Source: Xanthoparmelia taractica
Lineage: Eukaryota; Ascomycota; Lecanoromycetes; Lecanorales; Parmeliaceae
Reading direction: 5' to 3'
DNA length: 64,000 nt
Assembly (NCBI GenBank): GCA_033085395.1
Contig: JANQBS010000169.1
Location: 25,669 to 89,668, forward strand
A program made the translations under genes and the position numbers. Below the pieces are notes generated by a model that searched no databases, was not told the origin of the DNA, and saw only the letters and a list, made by a program, of their open reading frames with translations. Positions 36,501 through 48,447 of this stretch are shown here, one piece after another; the stretch's first letter is position 1, and every line of letters starts with the position of its first letter.

Positions 36501-38751
36501 GGCCTTGTCCTTGACGTTTGCCTTCAAGAAGTTGGAGGAAGTATTTAGGAAAATAGGCTCCAGATTTTTTGCAGTTAGTGCATCCGTCGCTTGTGGACAT
36601 TGCAAGAACCCGCCTACCAAAGCCCAAGGATCTCCTGACCCATCGAACGCAACGTTATTCCTTTGTCAAGCCTGGTACATAAGATCCGCAAGGTAGCGTT
36701 ATTAGGGATGTGGCACAGTCTCAAAGTCAAGAGTGTCCAACTGCTAGAGACACAGTTTCCAAGGTCAGTAGCTGAAGGGCAAGACAGGCTTATTCTTGTC
36801 GAAAATCTGCCGTGTCACCCAACGACAAATGCAGAAGGCGTATTGACGAAAGTCTCCTGACAATGCTGCATTTGTCGATCGTCGATGGCTCAGATCTTTG
36901 AATCATGGGAACCATGCCGCAGGGCATGCTTTTCACTCCGGGTACTACTTGTGGTTTCAAATGCGCACCTCGGCCGTTCTCGAAACAGCGGCCTGTTCAG
37001 CATGGCTAACCTCGCACAGCTTTTGAAGCGGATGCAAAACGCATAGACGACCTTAGGATACTATGGGTCCGACTGCAATATGGGCTATTGTCCGATGCGG
37101 TGTCTTCAGTCTGCATCCTGCAAGCGATGTTGACTGATCGCATGACCAGTATAACCAAGTCTTGGCTGAGATGTTCATAACTTTTGGAAATGGGAAAAAA
37201 TTAGGCAAGAGGATAAGAGATGCGACATCGAGTACGGGATGGCTGTGTCGGCTGAAGTCTTGACTTGGCATTTCCAGCGGTGCTCTTCCAGACTGATTTA
37301 GAAGTTATGTAGGGCCCGTCTTGCGCGACGCCGACCTGAAAGTGGAATCCAGCCTGAGATACTCTCATTGTTTCCAATACTCTGGACATCTTAGTAAATC
37401 TACCTTAACTTCATTGGTCCTACCACTTGATTGCAAAGGCACAGTGGTAACAAGGAGCAGTCCTAGGCCGGCACGGTTGATGAATTCTGGGAGGAAATGG
37501 ACTGATTTGTCGTATACGATAATATCAAACAGAACCCGAGTAACGTGCCAAATTGGCCTGAATGTGAGCTTACAACTGTGCCATGTAGGGGCGCATACTT
37601 TTCGGTATCTTCCACTCCTAGCAAACGAAAGTGATAGAAAATGTGCGCTGTGTCGGATAAAGGATCTCGGCATCAACCTAAATTTGCAAGGCGGATTTTG
37701 TAGCCCTTCCACTTCAAAGATGGAGATGGCGTATTCCGGATTATCAGTCTCATTGTTTCGTACGAAGTCGTCAGAAGTCTAAAGTCCACAGACGCTAAGC
37801 CTCGGTTACTTTGACGAGGCTAAAAACGCGAAACAAATCTTCACATTCTTTTCTGCGTCACAGAACCCAATTTTTACTCCTTTTGAATGAATCTTAGCCA
37901 AAATGTTGGGGCCTCTTCCTTTTCCTAATTACGTTTTGTTTCGAGGTGTCATTCATTGATCGTAAGAAGGTCAGCCGGTGATATTTCAAGAGCAGTATTT
38001 AGCGACAACAACATGAAGGAAATTGAAGGAGGTGGTAATTGGACGAGTTCCTGTCCGTCCACGACTACGGTACTGCACAAATTATTGCGGCGGAGACTCA
38101 ACTGTTGAAGAAACCTGCAATCTCGTATAGCGTCGATCATTCTCCGTGCCTTGCGGCACGTACCCTTCAGCGTCTCTTGGCAGGCGTCTCCCGCTTTCCG
38201 CCCCCAACGCCTACCCCCCCCCCTCACCAATGATATTGAAGGCCTTTAGCTAATTGGGGTCCGTCTTACATATCTTGCCTCCCGTTCTGCCTGCCAAGGG
38301 ACCAACATGCTGCCCATTCGTTTCAAGTTTCAGCCGGACCTCTTGGCACAGCGGGGAACCAAAGGAGTTGCAGCGGCGTCATTCATCTTGTACGGTAGGG
38401 AGAGGAGCATCTCGATGGCGAGCGTCCCTTTTTCTATTTTCTTTCAGTCTTGGGCAACAACTATACGAACATATCTGACTGCAAATAAGCAGCCACGACA
38501 ATCACAAAGTCATGGGGCTCATCTTCTATTTACTCTCACAACACGAGGCCAAGGCTAGCTGAAGAATATTTCTACCTTCATGTCCGTGGATTCTGCACAT
38601 CGTTGAGCTTTTCCCGTACGTTGAGACGTTTATCGCCTCCTTTTTTGGTTCCTTGAATACAAATCCAAGCCCATTCTTTGATATTTCATCACTAAATCTC
38701 ACCTACTATCATTTAATATATCTCTTCAAACAACTACAAAGACTGTTAGCC
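33581..38751. other. Gene-poor region
   Basis: No gene can be supported over 5.2 kb. The longest frames (37321-37782 plus and 37365-37712 minus) oppose each other and have no features. A short minus-strand frame at 34979-34773 contains YVQLHIEQGRILD, resembling amidase/carbamoylase (M20-like) proteins, and may be a relic. A hairpin-like AAAGCCTTTACGGCTTT lies near 35713-35729. Sequence just before 38752 is the promoter and 5' UTR of the next gene. Confidence 0.4.
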
Positions 38752-41309
38752 ATGTACAGATATTTGTCCACAGCACTGCTCGCAGCCTCGCTCGCACTCC
38801 CAGCCTCTTCCTATCCTGGGCGTGCCGAAACAGTGCCGGAGAGTCCTGGTGTGCTACATCCCATCAACGTCAGGCATTACGAAGCAGCTATTGGGTTGCG
38901 ACGGAGAGACGACCAAGATTTCTCGGATCTGGATCTGAGCACGCAATCGCAGCTGATATGGGGAAGGCCAGGGGGTAAAATATAGTTCCTATCGTCCTAC
39001 GGAACAACAATCGAAGCTGACTACCAGCATGCAGGTGACGGTCAACTCCTCTTCGCAAACATGACACTCTACGCCCCAGACCGGCTGCCCATAGTTCTTA
39101 TGGAACGCTTCGAAGGTCTCACCTCCAAAGTAGATTGCAAAGGCGACGACGGCGCCATGTCACTGGTCTTTAAATCCAAGGCCGCGTACACTTATGCATT
39201 GAAAACGTGGCAATACATCAATGACAGGGACGACGAACAGTTCTTGTTGATCGCGAATCATGAGGGTTGTGGGCCTAATGATCAGAGGCAGCCTTACAAG
39301 TAAGTTGTTCCTCGTCATATACTTTCATGACACCACAATCCTTTATGGCTTTCATATCAGCCACCATCATGGGCGTCCATCACAATCAGTAGTACATCAC
39401 ACAGAGGTGAAAATCTCCGCTGACCTGTGTGTGACATAGGGTATCTAAGGTCACTGATGATGCCAAAAATCTGGCTATTGACATGACTACCACTGTCGTG
39501 TCCTGGTCAGAAGTAGCAGGCACCTATGACATGGATTATGGTCAAGGGATTCTATACCAGAAGCCCAGCGTCAATCCCCGGGGTTTCCTAGGTGATATCG
39601 TGAACATAGGCAAGGACGTGCTAGATGCCGCTCAAGGCAACCTTGACCAGGGTTTGCCGGGGAAGTTCAGCGTTAACGTGGGCACTCCGGGAGCAAAAAC
39701 CCAGATCTATAAGAACCAAGGTGGAACTTTTGAGATTGATTGCGTCGATTGTTACGTTACGGGTAGTTGGAACATCAATGGGCACATTAAAGTAAGTCCG
39801 CCAACATGCTTCCTGCAGATCTCTTGTTATCTTCCACGTTTGCTTTCGTCATGATCCTCACTGCATGTCATCAGGTTGAACACTTCACCCTCCAAGACCT
39901 TACCCTCTCCGCCGCCCCCTCCAATTTCCACGCAAAACTCAAACTCGAAGCAACCATCAACGCCGAAAAATCGCCCGTAAGCCTGAACCCGGACCCCATT
40001 GAGATCGTCCACCCTTTGGCTATCCCAGGTGCCGGTATCTCAGTCCCAGGCATCTTCAATCTTGGTGCCACCGTTTCCTACGAAGTCGGCACTTCGGCTA
40101 CGTTCTCGGGCACCGCAACCGCCGATTTCGGATTAGAAGCTAGCTTGCCGAATGGCGCGAAGGTTGTGGCTGATATCAGTAATCCGGACCAGAGCTCTGC
40201 GACGGGATGGTCGGGCAGCAGTCTGGACCCTATCTTTGAGGTCACGAAGATAGAGGCTGATATTAAGCTGGCGGCGTACTCACAGCCCAAGGTTGAATTT
40301 GGGATCACGTTGGAACATGTGGGCGATGTGGAAGTTGTCGTTGGGATAAAGTTGCCTGAAATATCGAGTACCTTGTCTGTTGATTACGGTGAGTCTTCTC
40401 TGAGGCTTCCCTCACATTGCGTCCTAATCGCGTTTCCTCACCATACCCCTCCAATCCTCAAGCATATGCCCCATGCTCAACTCAACAGTAGCAAAGAGAC
40501 ACCCATACTGATCTCGCTCCTCAGATCCAAAAGGTCTCTGCAGTCAAGACGCGGGCGCATCCAAAACGGGTGTAAAACTCGCAAACCAAGCGGACGTCTC
40601 CATCAACCTATCCATCGAAGCGGATCTGGGCGACACAAGCAACAAGCCCAAGTGGTCGAAAACGCTCTTCGACTACCCTCAGGATCTCCCTTCGAGTTGT
40701 ATTCCCCTGAATATCCCGGGCTTAGCTGGTGCGAGTGGCGGAGACCCCACTACGACTAAAGGGTCCACGGCGCCTACTGGTAGCACTGGGCAAACGTGCA
40801 GCCCGCCCGGTAAAACGGGCGTATGTCAGTTTACCAGCACCACCTGCGCCGGTGGCGACTACATCTCAGGCTATTGCCCCGGCGATTCAAGCATCAAATG
40901 CTGCCCCGACAAGTCCTCATCCGCGCCCGCTCCCTCGGCCACTACCTGCAAGCCACCCGGTAAAACGGGCATCTGCCAATCCACCAGCACTACCTGTCCT
41001 GGCGGCGATTACATCGCAGGCTACTGCCCCGGCGACTCAAGTATCAAGTGCTGTCCCGACGCTGGTACTTCCCCAAGCGCGACTACGACGTGCAACCCCC
41101 CAGGTAAGACGGGCGTGTGTCAAAATATCAGCACGACGTGCGATGGTGGAGCGTATATTTCTGGCTATTGCCCTGGAGATAATAACATCAAATGCTGTCC
41201 TGATGCACCGGCGCCGAGTGGTGGGGGTGGGGGTGGGGGATGTAAGAGGGAGGTTGTTGTTGGTGTCGGTATTGGGGGGATGGAAAAGAGGATGGTTGTT
41301 GCGTGCTGA
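38752..41309 (+). CDS. Large secreted protein with DUF7029/DUF7223-like regions and three C-terminal cysteine repeats, five exons
   Basis: Exons 38752-38974, 39035-39299, 39440-39791, 39875-40388 and 40525-41309 join in frame (712 residues). All four introns start GTAAAA, GTAAGT, GTAAGT or GTGAGT and end in CAG or TAG. The N-terminal signal peptide is MYRYLSTALLAASLALPASS. The next about 300 residues (LYAPDRLPIVLMERFEG..., CGPNDQRQPYKVSKV) fit the DUF7029 type. The following beta-rich part (VEHFTLQDLTLSAAPSNFHAKLK...) fits DUF7223. The end has three near-identical units of about 38 residues with the pattern PGKTGxCQ..STTC.GG.YI.GYCPGD..IKCCPD (six cysteines each), separated by Ser/Pro linkers, then a Gly-rich run and a basic tail. 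Such CPG..CC modules occur in fungal lysozyme-like and wall-associated proteins, so carbohydrate or wall binding is a reasonable guess. The gene looks intact. Confidence 0.88.
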
Positions 41310-41918
41310 GTGGGGTATTTTGACGATTGATTTTTTTTTTCTGCGTGGTTGTATTAGTATGCGTTTTTTTGGGTTGTAGCTGATGTGATTTGTTGTGTAT
41401 TATTATACTTGAAATGCAGAATTCAATTCGTAGTAGCCGGAAAAGAGTGAGTATAATGTATGACGATCATCAGAGCACCTTAGGTACTTCATTAAAGGTC
41501 CCCGAAAGCTATGTGAGGGTTGAGGAAATTACGGGGGCGAGATAATTGTCTCGATACTGGTGATAGCGCAGAGACGTTGGTATCTCCTGTCCTTCTGTCA
41601 TGCAGGGAATGCTGGAGAGCGCTGATCGAAGTCCTCCCTCCCCCCTCCAAAATTGAGAAAATGGTACTTTAGTGCGAGAAGATCAAGTAGCACGGAAAGA
41701 CAATGCGCGTGCAAGCAAATCCTTGAGAAGGCGGTTCTACGACGAGGCTTCATCACAGCTAGAGGGTATGGCATACCGCCTTATTAATAAAATCTATCGG
41801 AACAAGGTGCTCTAAGTCTAACTATTATTCGTTAGAACAAATTGCTTTTTCTGTAGGTTGTACTGTTAGGAGTCTTTAGAGCAAAGTGTTTGGCTGGGTA
41901 AGCTGTGTGAGCAAGCCG
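41310..41918. other. Convergent intergenic region
   Basis: Lies between two genes that face each other. A T-rich tract (41331-41340) and AT-rich sequence follow the secreted-protein stop codon. Nothing else is recognised. Confidence 0.4.
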
Positions 41919-42947
41919 TTACTTTTCCCTCTTCACCAGCTCTCTGACCACATCTATGGCGCCCGGAGTCTCCGTCCATGCATCATAACTGTATTGGAGT
42001 TTAATCTGCGTCTCCTCCAGACTCCCAGGACTGTACGCCTGTGGCCGCGCGTTCAAATGCTTCCCCGGGTTGAGCAATGTGGGCCAGAAGTATTTGTTCA
42101 TGTTCTTAACAGCCACGAAAAGATCCTGGACTTGTGCCTCCAGGTTCTCGATCAATGGCGTCTGATCCTGAGAATTCATGATTTCTTTGTTCCCAGCAAC
42201 GACTGAGCCGCTCACGAGTTGGCCCCGGACGCTGTCGAGAATTTCCTGGGGGACTTTGTCGCCGATGACTGACGAATTCTGCAATGCGCGCACGTCCATC
42301 AAGAGCCTGATCTTGAGTAATGTGATGGCGACGCTGTTGCTAAGACTGCCGTATTTCCTGGCGAAGTAGCCGCGAGGCGATTCAAAGGCATCCGCATTCT
42401 TGACGTCAAGGTATGGGTTGTCCATGTCGCCCCAGTCATAGTGACTTTCCTGACCGGTGGTGGCCCACCACTTGCAGAAGTCATAGCATTCCTGGTCTCT
42501 GCCCAACCTCAAGTCCAACGCGGGTACCAGGTCGCGGACCCCCATGTTGTCACCGCGACACAGACGAAGCATGTCCATGAGATGCCCGTGCGCGGCTTCT
42601 GCGGCCGCATAAGTCTTGACCTTTAGTAGAGCCTCTATAAGGGCGTAGCGAGCTCTCATGTAGTCTCGCGTCTCCGTTATGCCCCAGAAGTAGCCGACCT
42701 GTTCTTCAAATAGGTTGGGGGGCGTGAACATGTCTCCCTGGTTGGAACGCAATTTTGTCTCCTCTCGGTCAAGAACACGCTGGCTTTTCTTGATGGCATT
42801 GCAATGGTTTTTGTGGTTGTCTCTGTGGGCTATCTGATGATCCCTGCCACAGTAGTGTACGACCTTGCAGGCTTGGCAAAGAAAGAGCTTGGAAATGCTG
42901 CTGTTGACGTTGCAGTGTGAGCAAAAGGGGGTGGGTGATAGAGCCAT
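41919..42947 (-). CDS. MYND-type zinc-finger protein
   Basis: Single exon, 342 residues from the ATG at 42947 (MALSPTPFCSHC). Upstream the frame stays open to 43088 but lacks another ATG. The MYND finger is at residues about 9-48: CSHC, then LFLCQACKVVHYCGRDHQIAHRDNHKNHC. In the second metal site the residue usually Cys (YCSxxCQ) is His (YCGRDHQ), a substitution I believe occurs in other fungal MYND proteins and that can still bind zinc. The remainder is helical, with ARYALIEALLKVKTYAAAEAAHGHLMDMLRL suggesting a TPR-like repeat region and a conserved-looking GDNMGVRDLVPALDLRLGRDQECYDF. MYND domains mediate protein contacts; no SET domain is present. Function is unknown. Confidence 0.9.
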   Translation of the reverse strand: MALSPTPFCSHCNVNSSISKLFLCQACKVVHYCGRDHQIAHRDNHKNHCNAIKKSQRVLDREETKLRSNQGDMFTPPNLFEEQVGYFWGITETRDYMRARYALIEALLKVKTYAAAEAAHGHLMDMLRLCRGDNMGVRDLVPALDLRLGRDQECYDFCKWWATTGQESHYDWGDMDNPYLDVKNADAFESPRGYFARKYGSLSNSVAITLLKIRLLMDVRALQNSSVIGDKVPQEILDSVRGQLVSGSVVAGNKEIMNSQDQTPLIENLEAQVQDLFVAVKNMNKYFWPTLLNPGKHLNARPQAYSPGSLEETQIKLQYSYDAWTETPGAIDVVRELVKREK

Positions 42948-44172
42948 TGTTCCCGAGCCTGGAATGAGAGTCAAATTTGAGAGGAATGAGGACTTTTTGG
43001 AAAGCACAAAGACCGAAAGAGCAAGAAAGCTGAGCAAGAGGGCAGATCGCGCTGTGGGCAAGAAGGATAGGCCAAAGTAATAACACAATGCACAGAGAGA
43101 GACTTCAGGTAGTCTTGGTGAAAGTGAGAGGTAAGCGAATGTGTATAAGAGTAGTTGACAGGAGTGAGGGAGCTATCATGACAGTACTTGTAGAAAGAAG
43201 ATGTTGAAAAGGGTGAAAGGAATGGGTCTTTGTGAGTTTGGGCCTCTTGCCAGGACCTGGACTACGGAAAGCGGCGCCAACTTAGATCATTCCACACCTT
43301 ACCTATATAGGCTAGGAAAAGCCTTACTCCCAAGTTGCAGACCAACGACTGCTGAGCCCAACACTGATATCCTACTATTATTGTTGAATGAATATCTGTA
43401 TGTCGCTCTCTCAATAGCCTTGATGTGCAACATTCCGACTGCCAGATGTTCCATTGTTGTCGCTTCAGAGACATACCACATCTACAAACGTCGGCACGTA
43501 AAGTCCTCAACGCTAAGACCGCTGCGCTAAGACCTCGAATAACGCCCTGCCCTACAAGGTTGTCTAGACACCACGCTGGTATTGGCGTCAAGGCTGCGGC
43601 CAGGGTCCATCTCAAGGGGTCCGAGGCTCCTCTATCAAGCCGTATAGATATCGCTCGAGCTCAATTAATGCGCTCAAGAGGCTTCCCGGGCGGCACTTAC
43701 CACCGAAAATAGCTTCCCTATTTGTTGCAAATGTGTGGGTGACGGATAGTTTGTGACTACGTACTGAAAATTCTGAATATGTACAAGCGATAGGGCTGAG
43801 TAGTGCCAGATTCCAACACTATTCCAAGGCTAGCCTCTGAGACTAGGGCTAGGGCTAATATCCACGCACTATTTAGGACTTCATCTGCTGACATCTGTAG
43901 ATATCTGCAACGTTTTTTTCCTGTGCCTTCTTACGTCTTTATTGGAAATATCATCTTGGAACCCACGCGGGCCTTGTTTTGGATTATCGATGGCAGCTTT
44001 GTTGTTTTATGCTTTGTCAGATTGGCCCCAAAGCTCAGCGGCTTTTCCTTCCATCAAGATTCTCTCTATTGCTGCTACTAGCCCAGACTGTAGCGATGTA
44101 GTTACCACAATCCCTGCTATGCTTGGAAAGTGAATTACTAGTATGCTCAACTCGAGGACAGTTGTTATTTTA
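42948..44172. other. Intergenic region
   Basis: Upstream sequence of the MYND gene plus about 1 kb with no recognised gene. Short frames on both strands at 43200-43715 show no features. Confidence 0.4.
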
Positions 44173-46155
44173 GGCTCTTTCGACTCAAGGCCAACTCAAA
44201 CAAGACCACAGAGTGATGGATAACCTGCGACTTTCTTCACCACTCCATCGATAACCCACCATTGTACAGTAACCTATCTTACGCATGGGCAAGTGCAGAT
44301 CTTGACAGAGAGGAGCTTGCAGTCTGTGGCGATGGCTCAGTACCACTGATTCAAGCGAATCTGGCTGCCTGGATCAATACCCACGGCATCCTGGGCCAAT
44401 CACGGTCATTTGTTTCGGATCGATCAACTCTGTATTGATCAGTTCAATATCAACGAAAGAGGCAAACAAGTCCGCCGGATGAAAGATATCTACGTAAAAT
44501 CTTCAAAGCTGCTCGTGTGGCTGGGGCCTGGGTCTGAAGACAGCACGCTAGCTTTGGAAACGATGAACTGTGCCGGGGGAGTCCTTCATGAAAGTTTTCA
44601 GGACCCTCTGCGCCATCGAATACCTCATGAAGAGTACAACGCTAGAGGCTTCCCGAAGCCAGACACTGTAGCATGGGCGCTTTCTATCGCCTAATAAACA
44701 ACACCTACTTTCGGCGCGTATGGGTGTAGCAGAAATAGTGGCGTCCGATCTTTACGAAATAGTGCTCCAGTGTGGAACATTGCAAATCCCATGGATTGGG
44801 CTTGAGAATATAGCATTTTCCACGACAGGCGTCAAGTCAGTCGTGAACGCAAAAGTGCATGATAATACGACGACCTCTGGCCTGCAGGGTTCTCAGATGC
44901 ATCTGGCACCCCCAGCAATGTCAGGCGTCGCAGGCTTGCAGAGTTTCCGCGCCACGAACCCGAACTCGGTTCATCGCACGCTGTATGATGTACTGAAGAA
45001 CTTCAGAGAATACCAAGCCACTGATCCGCGTGACATGGTGTTCGCGCTTGTAGGGGTGCAATACGATAGTCGAGATATGATTCTTGTCTCAGATTATACT
45101 CGGACTATAGAAGAGCTCTGTACATTGGTCACTTATCTCATGATTAGGAAATACAGAATCAGTATCTTGTGCGAGGCTGGGCTCCCCAATAGGGCTCCTG
45201 ATTATACATCTTCTTGGACCATAGACTGGTATGCAATCCGGTCTTCATCTGTTTGGACATGGCAACAAGCTTGTGATGAGCGCGGGAAAGTTTCTCCCGC
45301 GTTCTGCGTTTATTGCCTGGCCTCAATGCATGTTACCGAATTCGATCACGCAAGTATTCATTTCCACTGTCATAGGACCTTCCGACCCGCTGCAATCAGC
45401 AACTTGACAGTGCCTGGACATAGCGCGACTGCAACATCTCAACCATCCTTGGGTTTACAGCAGGACTTTAAAGTAGTGCTGCAAGGGTTGGTCATTGACG
45501 TTGTAGACCAGTGTACCAGCCGACCTCTACAGGCCGATGAAAAACACCACGACATTGACATGGCGTCAGGCGCCGGCATGTTCGCATGGCACCATGAAGC
45601 CATGCAGATTGCGCAGTCTCCGAGACATGGCCTAGCCAGCGGACTGCCAGAGGATGATGCATTCTGGACAACTCTGGTTGTGGATAGAAATTCTCTGGGT
45701 GGTCCAGCGCCGCAGTCATTCAATGATGAGTACCCTAAAGTATTCGATTATCTACAACTACTCGAGCATCACGATTATGACGCCATGAAGGTGGCGACAA
45801 ACCCCATTGCCAAACAGTTGGAGACCTTCTCCAACGACTCAGTATCCGTGGATACGTGGATACAGGCTAAATTCCAAAGATATTTCTTCTCGACCCAAAG
45901 GGGACGTATGGGGTTAATACCTGGTGCAGCTCTGCAAGGCGATCTCATTGCTATCTTCTTAGGCGCAGGCACCCTTTCATACTTAGAAAATCCGATGCAG
46001 TGGTGCATGTGGTTGTGGGGGAATGCTGTATTCACGGCATCATGAATGGCGAGGCTCTTCAAGAAAAAGAGGCTGATCTAATGGATATTGTTTTACAATA
46101 TGGGGATAGAAATTTGAAAAGTGGTTTGATTGAATGGGCAAGCAGGTGTGCATAA
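44173..46155 (+). pseudogene. HET domain (heterokaryon incompatibility) gene, disrupted
   Basis: HET proteins trigger cell death after fusion of incompatible fungal strains. Pieces in order: RLFRLKANSNKTTE then WITCDFLHHS...LYSNLSYAWASADLDREELAV (first HET block); FRIDQLCIDQFNINERGKQ and LLVWLGPGSEDS (second block, expected WID now RID); NNTYFRRVWV then QEIVASDLYEIV in a new frame (third block). A long open stretch (44720-46045) includes ATDPRDMVFALVGV. The terminal GDLIAIFLG is followed, in another frame, by VVGECCIHGIMNGEAL. Lesions: TGA 44214-44216; frame change near 44405; frame change near 44680; TAG 44727-44729 and a frame change next to it; frame change near 45965. None can be an intron. 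The long surviving frame shows that decay is recent or patchy. Confidence 0.88.
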
Positions 46156-48447
46156 GGTCTTATTGGTATGGTGCACAAGCGGCCAGAAAAGTATTTCTAT
46201 TCTACCTACAGAGACCGGAAGAATTGCCTGATGGCATCGTGCTTTCAAGATCTAGTAAGGACTCTTGTGTCAAACGTCACAGTAAGACTGGCATAGAACT
46301 AAAGAAAAGATTACACGGGCTCAGTGGTTAAGCGACTATTTGACGTACGACCCCGTCCGGTAGGAACTCACGCTTTTGCACAAGATGGCTGGACGTCCAC
46401 CTTTTAGTGCAAGGAACCCCGAGATCCTCAAGAAATGTGGAATTTTTACGTGAGGGAGACTAGCGTGAGTGAGACGAGCGCGCCTGATGCGCTGATGGTA
46501 AACGTGAGTATTGGTGTTTGGAAAGGCAGATAGCAACGTGCGGAGGAGGGTGTTCATGTCGACGTAGCTGTATGGTGAGCCGCTGCCCGGCGGAGATTGG
46601 ACGAGCTTAATCATGCGTAGGCTGGAAGAGAGGTATCTGATGTCGATCTGGAGGTATCGGAAGTCTGGGCTTGGCGCAAGAGGAACAGTCGAGAAATGCA
46701 TTGGCGATACTGAGCACCCTTGTGATATCGATACATAATGCCTGATTTCAGGTCTGTGAAACTAATTTGGATGTTCCATTTTTGGCTATCTTGAGGGTTT
46801 GGCTCTGATCGTTGCCGTTCTTCACTTCTCCGAGTATGCTCATTTTCGAGTTGACGGACTCGTGCGAAGTCGATTGTGCGCTCTAAGAACTTAGAAAGTG
46901 ACCGAGAGGTAGGGAGATGAGATGGATTTGCCTTCGTCACAGAATGATGAGGTTGATCTTTCGAAATCGTCAGTATGCACGGTGGTACGGCGTTGCCTAC
47001 AAGAAACCGCCATGGCATTGCAACGAGCGTTATCCAATTCCTGTGACTGGGGAGTGGACTTTCTAAAAAGTGGCAAGTTGCTCACTGCCCGGAATCGTCT
47101 TACTGGACCATTAAGTTGGAACTTTCTATAACTCGCGTTCATGTTCCTTACTCTACCCCCCAATCTCCGAATCTCCTGCACAATTTGCGCCCACGAATTG
47201 TCAAACGCCGCCGCTTCTGAGTCCCTACTTGACCTTCACGATAGTGTCGGCATAACCACTTATTGAGCGCAAAATGAGCCGGATCCCTTTGTCTATCTAG
47301 GAGCATTAGTGTAGGTGTTGCGAGCCCAGCTGTGGTGAGCTCGACTGAGGGCTTCGAAAGATGGTTTTGTAATGTAGGGTTCGTGTGCGAGGTATGTTTG
47401 GGCGAGCTGTAATTGAGTGTATTAGGAGAGAATATGTGCTCGAGTCACGTTTAGGATTTGCGTTATATGATTGGCGCTCGCTGAACAGAATGGATCATGT
47501 TGCAATCCATGCCCTGCCGCTGCATTTGACCGATGCTAGAACGTTTTTGCAGTCTCAACCCTCAGAAAGTATCCAAGGTCTAGACCATAGATGTCCGAAC
47601 TAGACTTACCAAAAACAGACCACGCACTTGCACGTGAGTCAACTTCTCATCTCAGCAAGTCAAGAAACGAGATTTGGGGGATTGTATACAGGGAGCCCAT
47701 GCCAGGGCACTGAGCACTAAGGAGAGTATGCAATCACGTGACAGAATATCACAGGGCTACGGCTGTTAATCCCATGACAAGAGTTGAGCCTGACGGGCCA
47801 ATGCTACTATGCAGTCTGCTCAGACCTTCCAGTTTATAATGGTACAAGTATAAAGTGTCTCCTCCGCCACCGCTTGGCTTAATCATCGCTGTCCGCGCCA
47901 TTCGCTAGACGAGTTCGAACTCTTACATAGCTTAAAACGGACTGTGTTGGATTTTAGGGTCATGATTTTGTCAGAGAACAGAAATCTTTCCCAAGAAGGA
48001 AAGTTTGTGGTTGTTGGCTAGAATTGAAAGTTCGGGCGTTTGCTGAAGATTATCATCCTTTGGGACGGAGAACGAGGGGCGCAGTGTACTCCACGGTAGT
48101 TCTTTTTGGGATGGTGCTAATATCTGTTGTATTTGGTTGACAAAGTATGAGTCAGGAGATATGGGAGGCTGGAAAGAGAGAGGGTGAAATTGGGGTCTAA
48201 AAATGTTTCTCCCCACTGCCCCATTCGCAAGGGTCAAGTGATACTGGTCTGGCAATACAGGATTCAATTAGTCCTCTAACAAGCACATCAGTATTCTATT
48301 GATCAATAGATTTTCGAACCGAATAGAATACGCTCGTATAATGCGTCTATGTAATGCTATATCTAATGACTGCGCTAAAATCATAATCATAATCATCATC
48401 ATCTCTGCGGCAAGAACAACCCTAAACGATTGCATCCCAACACATTG
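46156..48447. other. Gene-poor region
   Basis: Minus-strand frames at 46336-47181 overlap each other in three phases and show no family I recognise; they could be a further decayed gene. Nothing else is supported. Confidence 0.35.

Noticed and set aside
37321..37782. 153-codon plus frame and 115-codon minus frame
   Set aside because: They overlap on opposite strands and neither shows recognisable family features.
46336..47181. Three overlapping minus-strand frames
   Set aside because: Possibly a decayed gene, but no domain could be identified in any phase, so no call is made.
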